Origin: Lachnospiraceae bacterium UBA1759
GTDB taxonomy: Bacteria; Bacillota; Clostridia; Lachnospirales; Lachnospiraceae
Direction: 5' to 3'
Assembly: GCA_002315555.1 (NCBI GenBank)
Contig: DCHF01000025.1
Location: 1-52,172, forward strand
Length of the DNA: 52,172 bases
A program made the position numbers and the translations under genes. The notes under the pieces are model-generated. The model saw nothing but the letters and a program-made list of their open reading frames with translations. It searched no databases and was not told where the DNA came from. Position 1 is the first letter of the stretch. Every line of letters begins with the position of its first letter. Below are positions 51,035 to 52,172 of the stretch, one piece after another.

Positions 51035-51081
51035 GAAGCTGCGGGATTACCCTCGCTTTATGATTAAAAAGGAATTTGCTT

Positions 51082-52029
51082 ATGATTTTTGAAAAATTTA
51101 CTGTAGAACACGTAGAAGAAGCGCAAAAGATCGCGCTTGAAAACTATCTTGAGGAACGCGTGTCCGTCCCTTCTCTTCCCGAAGACATCACCTTTCCCCG
51201 CCTCCGCTTTTTCGCTGAAAAAGGAATGGGTGTTGCTGCCCTGGAGGACGGCCGTCTGGTCGGTTACCTCTGCTGCTTTGCCCCCTGGGAGGGCGCTTTT
51301 GACAGTTATGATGCGCTCGGCACCTTCTCTCCGCTCGCCGCAAACGGCGCGGTCAGGAAAAATCGCGGACGTATTTACCAGGATATGTACGCCCATCTTT
51401 CCGAAGATCTTGCGAAAGAGAACATCATCGGGCTCGGGGTCTGCCTGTATGCCCATGACGCCGAAACAAAGAATGCGTTATTCGAAGCCGGATTCGGCAT
51501 GCGCTGCAAGGACCGCGTCCGCCTCATGACTCCCGACATCCCCTGCCATAACACGGGCCTCACCTTTGAAGAGTTTCCGGTCGAGGCCTTCCCGCTGGTG
51601 CGTTCGATGCGCTTTGACCTGAACGAGCATCTGAAGAAGGCACCGGTCTTCCTGCAGTGTACTCGAGAGGAATTCGAAGGTTGGATCGCCCGTGTGGAAA
51701 AAGGCGACCGCCGCACCTTTGTTGCCAAAAAGGGCGATGTGATCGCCGCTTACCTGGACGTTGCCGAGGAGGGTGAAAACTTTGTCACCGACCACGACAA
51801 AATGCTGAACCTCCAGGGTGCGTACTGCCTTCCGGAGTTCCGCGGACAGAAGATCACGGACGACCTCCTGAATCATGTAATGACGGTGCTGAAGGAAGAG
51901 GGCTTCGAATACCTCGGCGTGGACCACGAGTCCTATAACCCGACAGCAAACCGTTTCTGGTGCAAGTATTTCGACGAATACACGAACAGTGTGGTGCGGA
52001 AGATTGAAACCTGGAGCTTCGGAAAGTGA
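51082..52029 (+). CDS. GNAT family acetyltransferase
   Basis: 315 residues. The C-terminal part has the GNAT acetyl-CoA site: LQGAYCLPEFRGQKITDDLLNHVMTVLKEEGFEYLGVDHESYNPTANRFWCKYF (about residues 246-298), with the RGxKI loop. The N-terminal half (VGYLCCFAPWEGAFDS, then IYQDMYAHLSEDL, then IGLGVCLYAHDAETKNALFEAGFG) reads like a second, degenerate GNAT fold, so it is a tandem GNAT. Substrate unknown. The start ATG at 51082 has AAGGAA upstream; a TTG two codons earlier is less likely. Upstream leader ORF and terminator suggest inducible expression, as seen for some antibiotic-resistance genes. A strong terminator follows. Confidence 0.85.
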   Translation: MIFEKFTVEHVEEAQKIALENYLEERVSVPSLPEDITFPRLRFFAEKGMGVAALEDGRLVGYLCCFAPWEGAFDSYDALGTFSPLAANGAVRKNRGRIYQDMYAHLSEDLAKENIIGLGVCLYAHDAETKNALFEAGFGMRCKDRVRLMTPDIPCHNTGLTFEEFPVEAFPLVRSMRFDLNEHLKKAPVFLQCTREEFEGWIARVEKGDRRTFVAKKGDVIAAYLDVAEEGENFVTDHDKMLNLQGAYCLPEFRGQKITDDLLNHVMTVLKEEGFEYLGVDHESYNPTANRFWCKYFDEYTNSVVRKIETWSFGK

Positions 52030-52040
52030 TGCTGCGCAAT

Positions 52041-52083
52041 AGAAAAAGGCCTTGAAAACCACAGGTTTTCAGGGCCTTTTTCT
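52041..52083. terminator. Strong bidirectional terminator after the GNAT gene
   Basis: A 20-bp stem (AGAAAAAGGCCTTGAAAACC with its near-perfect complement) around the loop ACA, with A-run and T-run on the two sides. It would end transcription from both directions; a minus-strand gene may therefore begin or end just beyond the window edge. Confidence 0.87.
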
Positions 52084-52172
52084 ATCCGAATTCAATTATT
52101 TCAGCCTTCGCTCCTTCTCGGTCACGACAGTCGTTCGACTGCCGTGTAAAGTCATGACCACCCGTCAAACGG

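Noticed and set aside
52085..52172. Minus-strand gene entering the window at its right edge
   Set aside because: Short open frames exist, but none of them gives a recognisable C terminus in 88 bases, so no gene is called.

Overview
The window looks like a chromosomal segment of a Gram-positive anaerobe of the class Clostridia, most likely Lachnospiraceae. The reasons are the single-chain clostridial FGAM synthase, the split PurO plus stand-alone AICAR transformylase, formate-tetrahydrofolate ligase, clostridial small proteins of the DUF6145 and DUF6171 type, strong AGGAGG-type ribosome binding sites and intrinsic terminators. GC content is moderately high for the group. I see no tRNA, rRNA, CRISPR array, transposase or prophage gene.

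Layout. Positions 1-8419 (+) hold a purine operon: purM end, a short FNT-type channel, purN, purO-like, AICAR transformylase, purD, purL. Positions 8420-9290 are an 870 bp gap with two related, oppositely oriented, long-stemmed RNA-like elements. Then come fhs and a histidine phosphatase (+). Positions 11723-19649 (+) are a complete aromatic amino acid operon, aroF-tyrA-aroB-aroA-aroC-pheA-aroE/K. It is preceded by a consensus promoter, a Tyr/Phe-rich 17-codon leader peptide and mutually exclusive antiterminator/terminator hairpins, which is a classical trp-style attenuator. Almost everything from 20135 to 50678 is on the minus strand. It comprises a carboxylesterase, a DUF4173-like membrane protein with a probable frameshift, a FliB-like protein, an HPr-like protein, a degV-manA-xylB-polymerase-dusB run, a pentose isomerase, HD-ftsH-uvrC, a foldase lipoprotein, a GH51 arabinofuranosidase, aminotransferase-clpX, and a cell-envelope run (HisC-like aminotransferase, cytidylyltransferase/oxidoreductase fusion, ispE, ddl, murI). 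The window closes on the plus strand with a small leader ORF, a terminator and a GNAT acetyltransferase.

How it fits together. Formate plus THF gives 10-formyl-THF (Fhs), which PurN and the AICAR transformylase consume, and the FNT protein in the purine operon could bring in formate. The aro operon covers the shikimate pathway except dehydroquinate dehydratase and carries both the Phe and Tyr branches. GH51, isomerase and xylulokinase point to arabinose/xylose use from plant polymers. IspE, Ddl and MurI supply envelope precursors, and the fused cytidylyltransferase next to an aminotransferase suggests a CDP-activated amino-alcohol for surface decoration (inference).

The most interesting items are the aro attenuator, the paired structured elements upstream of fhs, the cytidylyltransferase-oxidoreductase fusion whose EKP motif reads ETP, and the leader peptide/terminator ahead of the GNAT gene.
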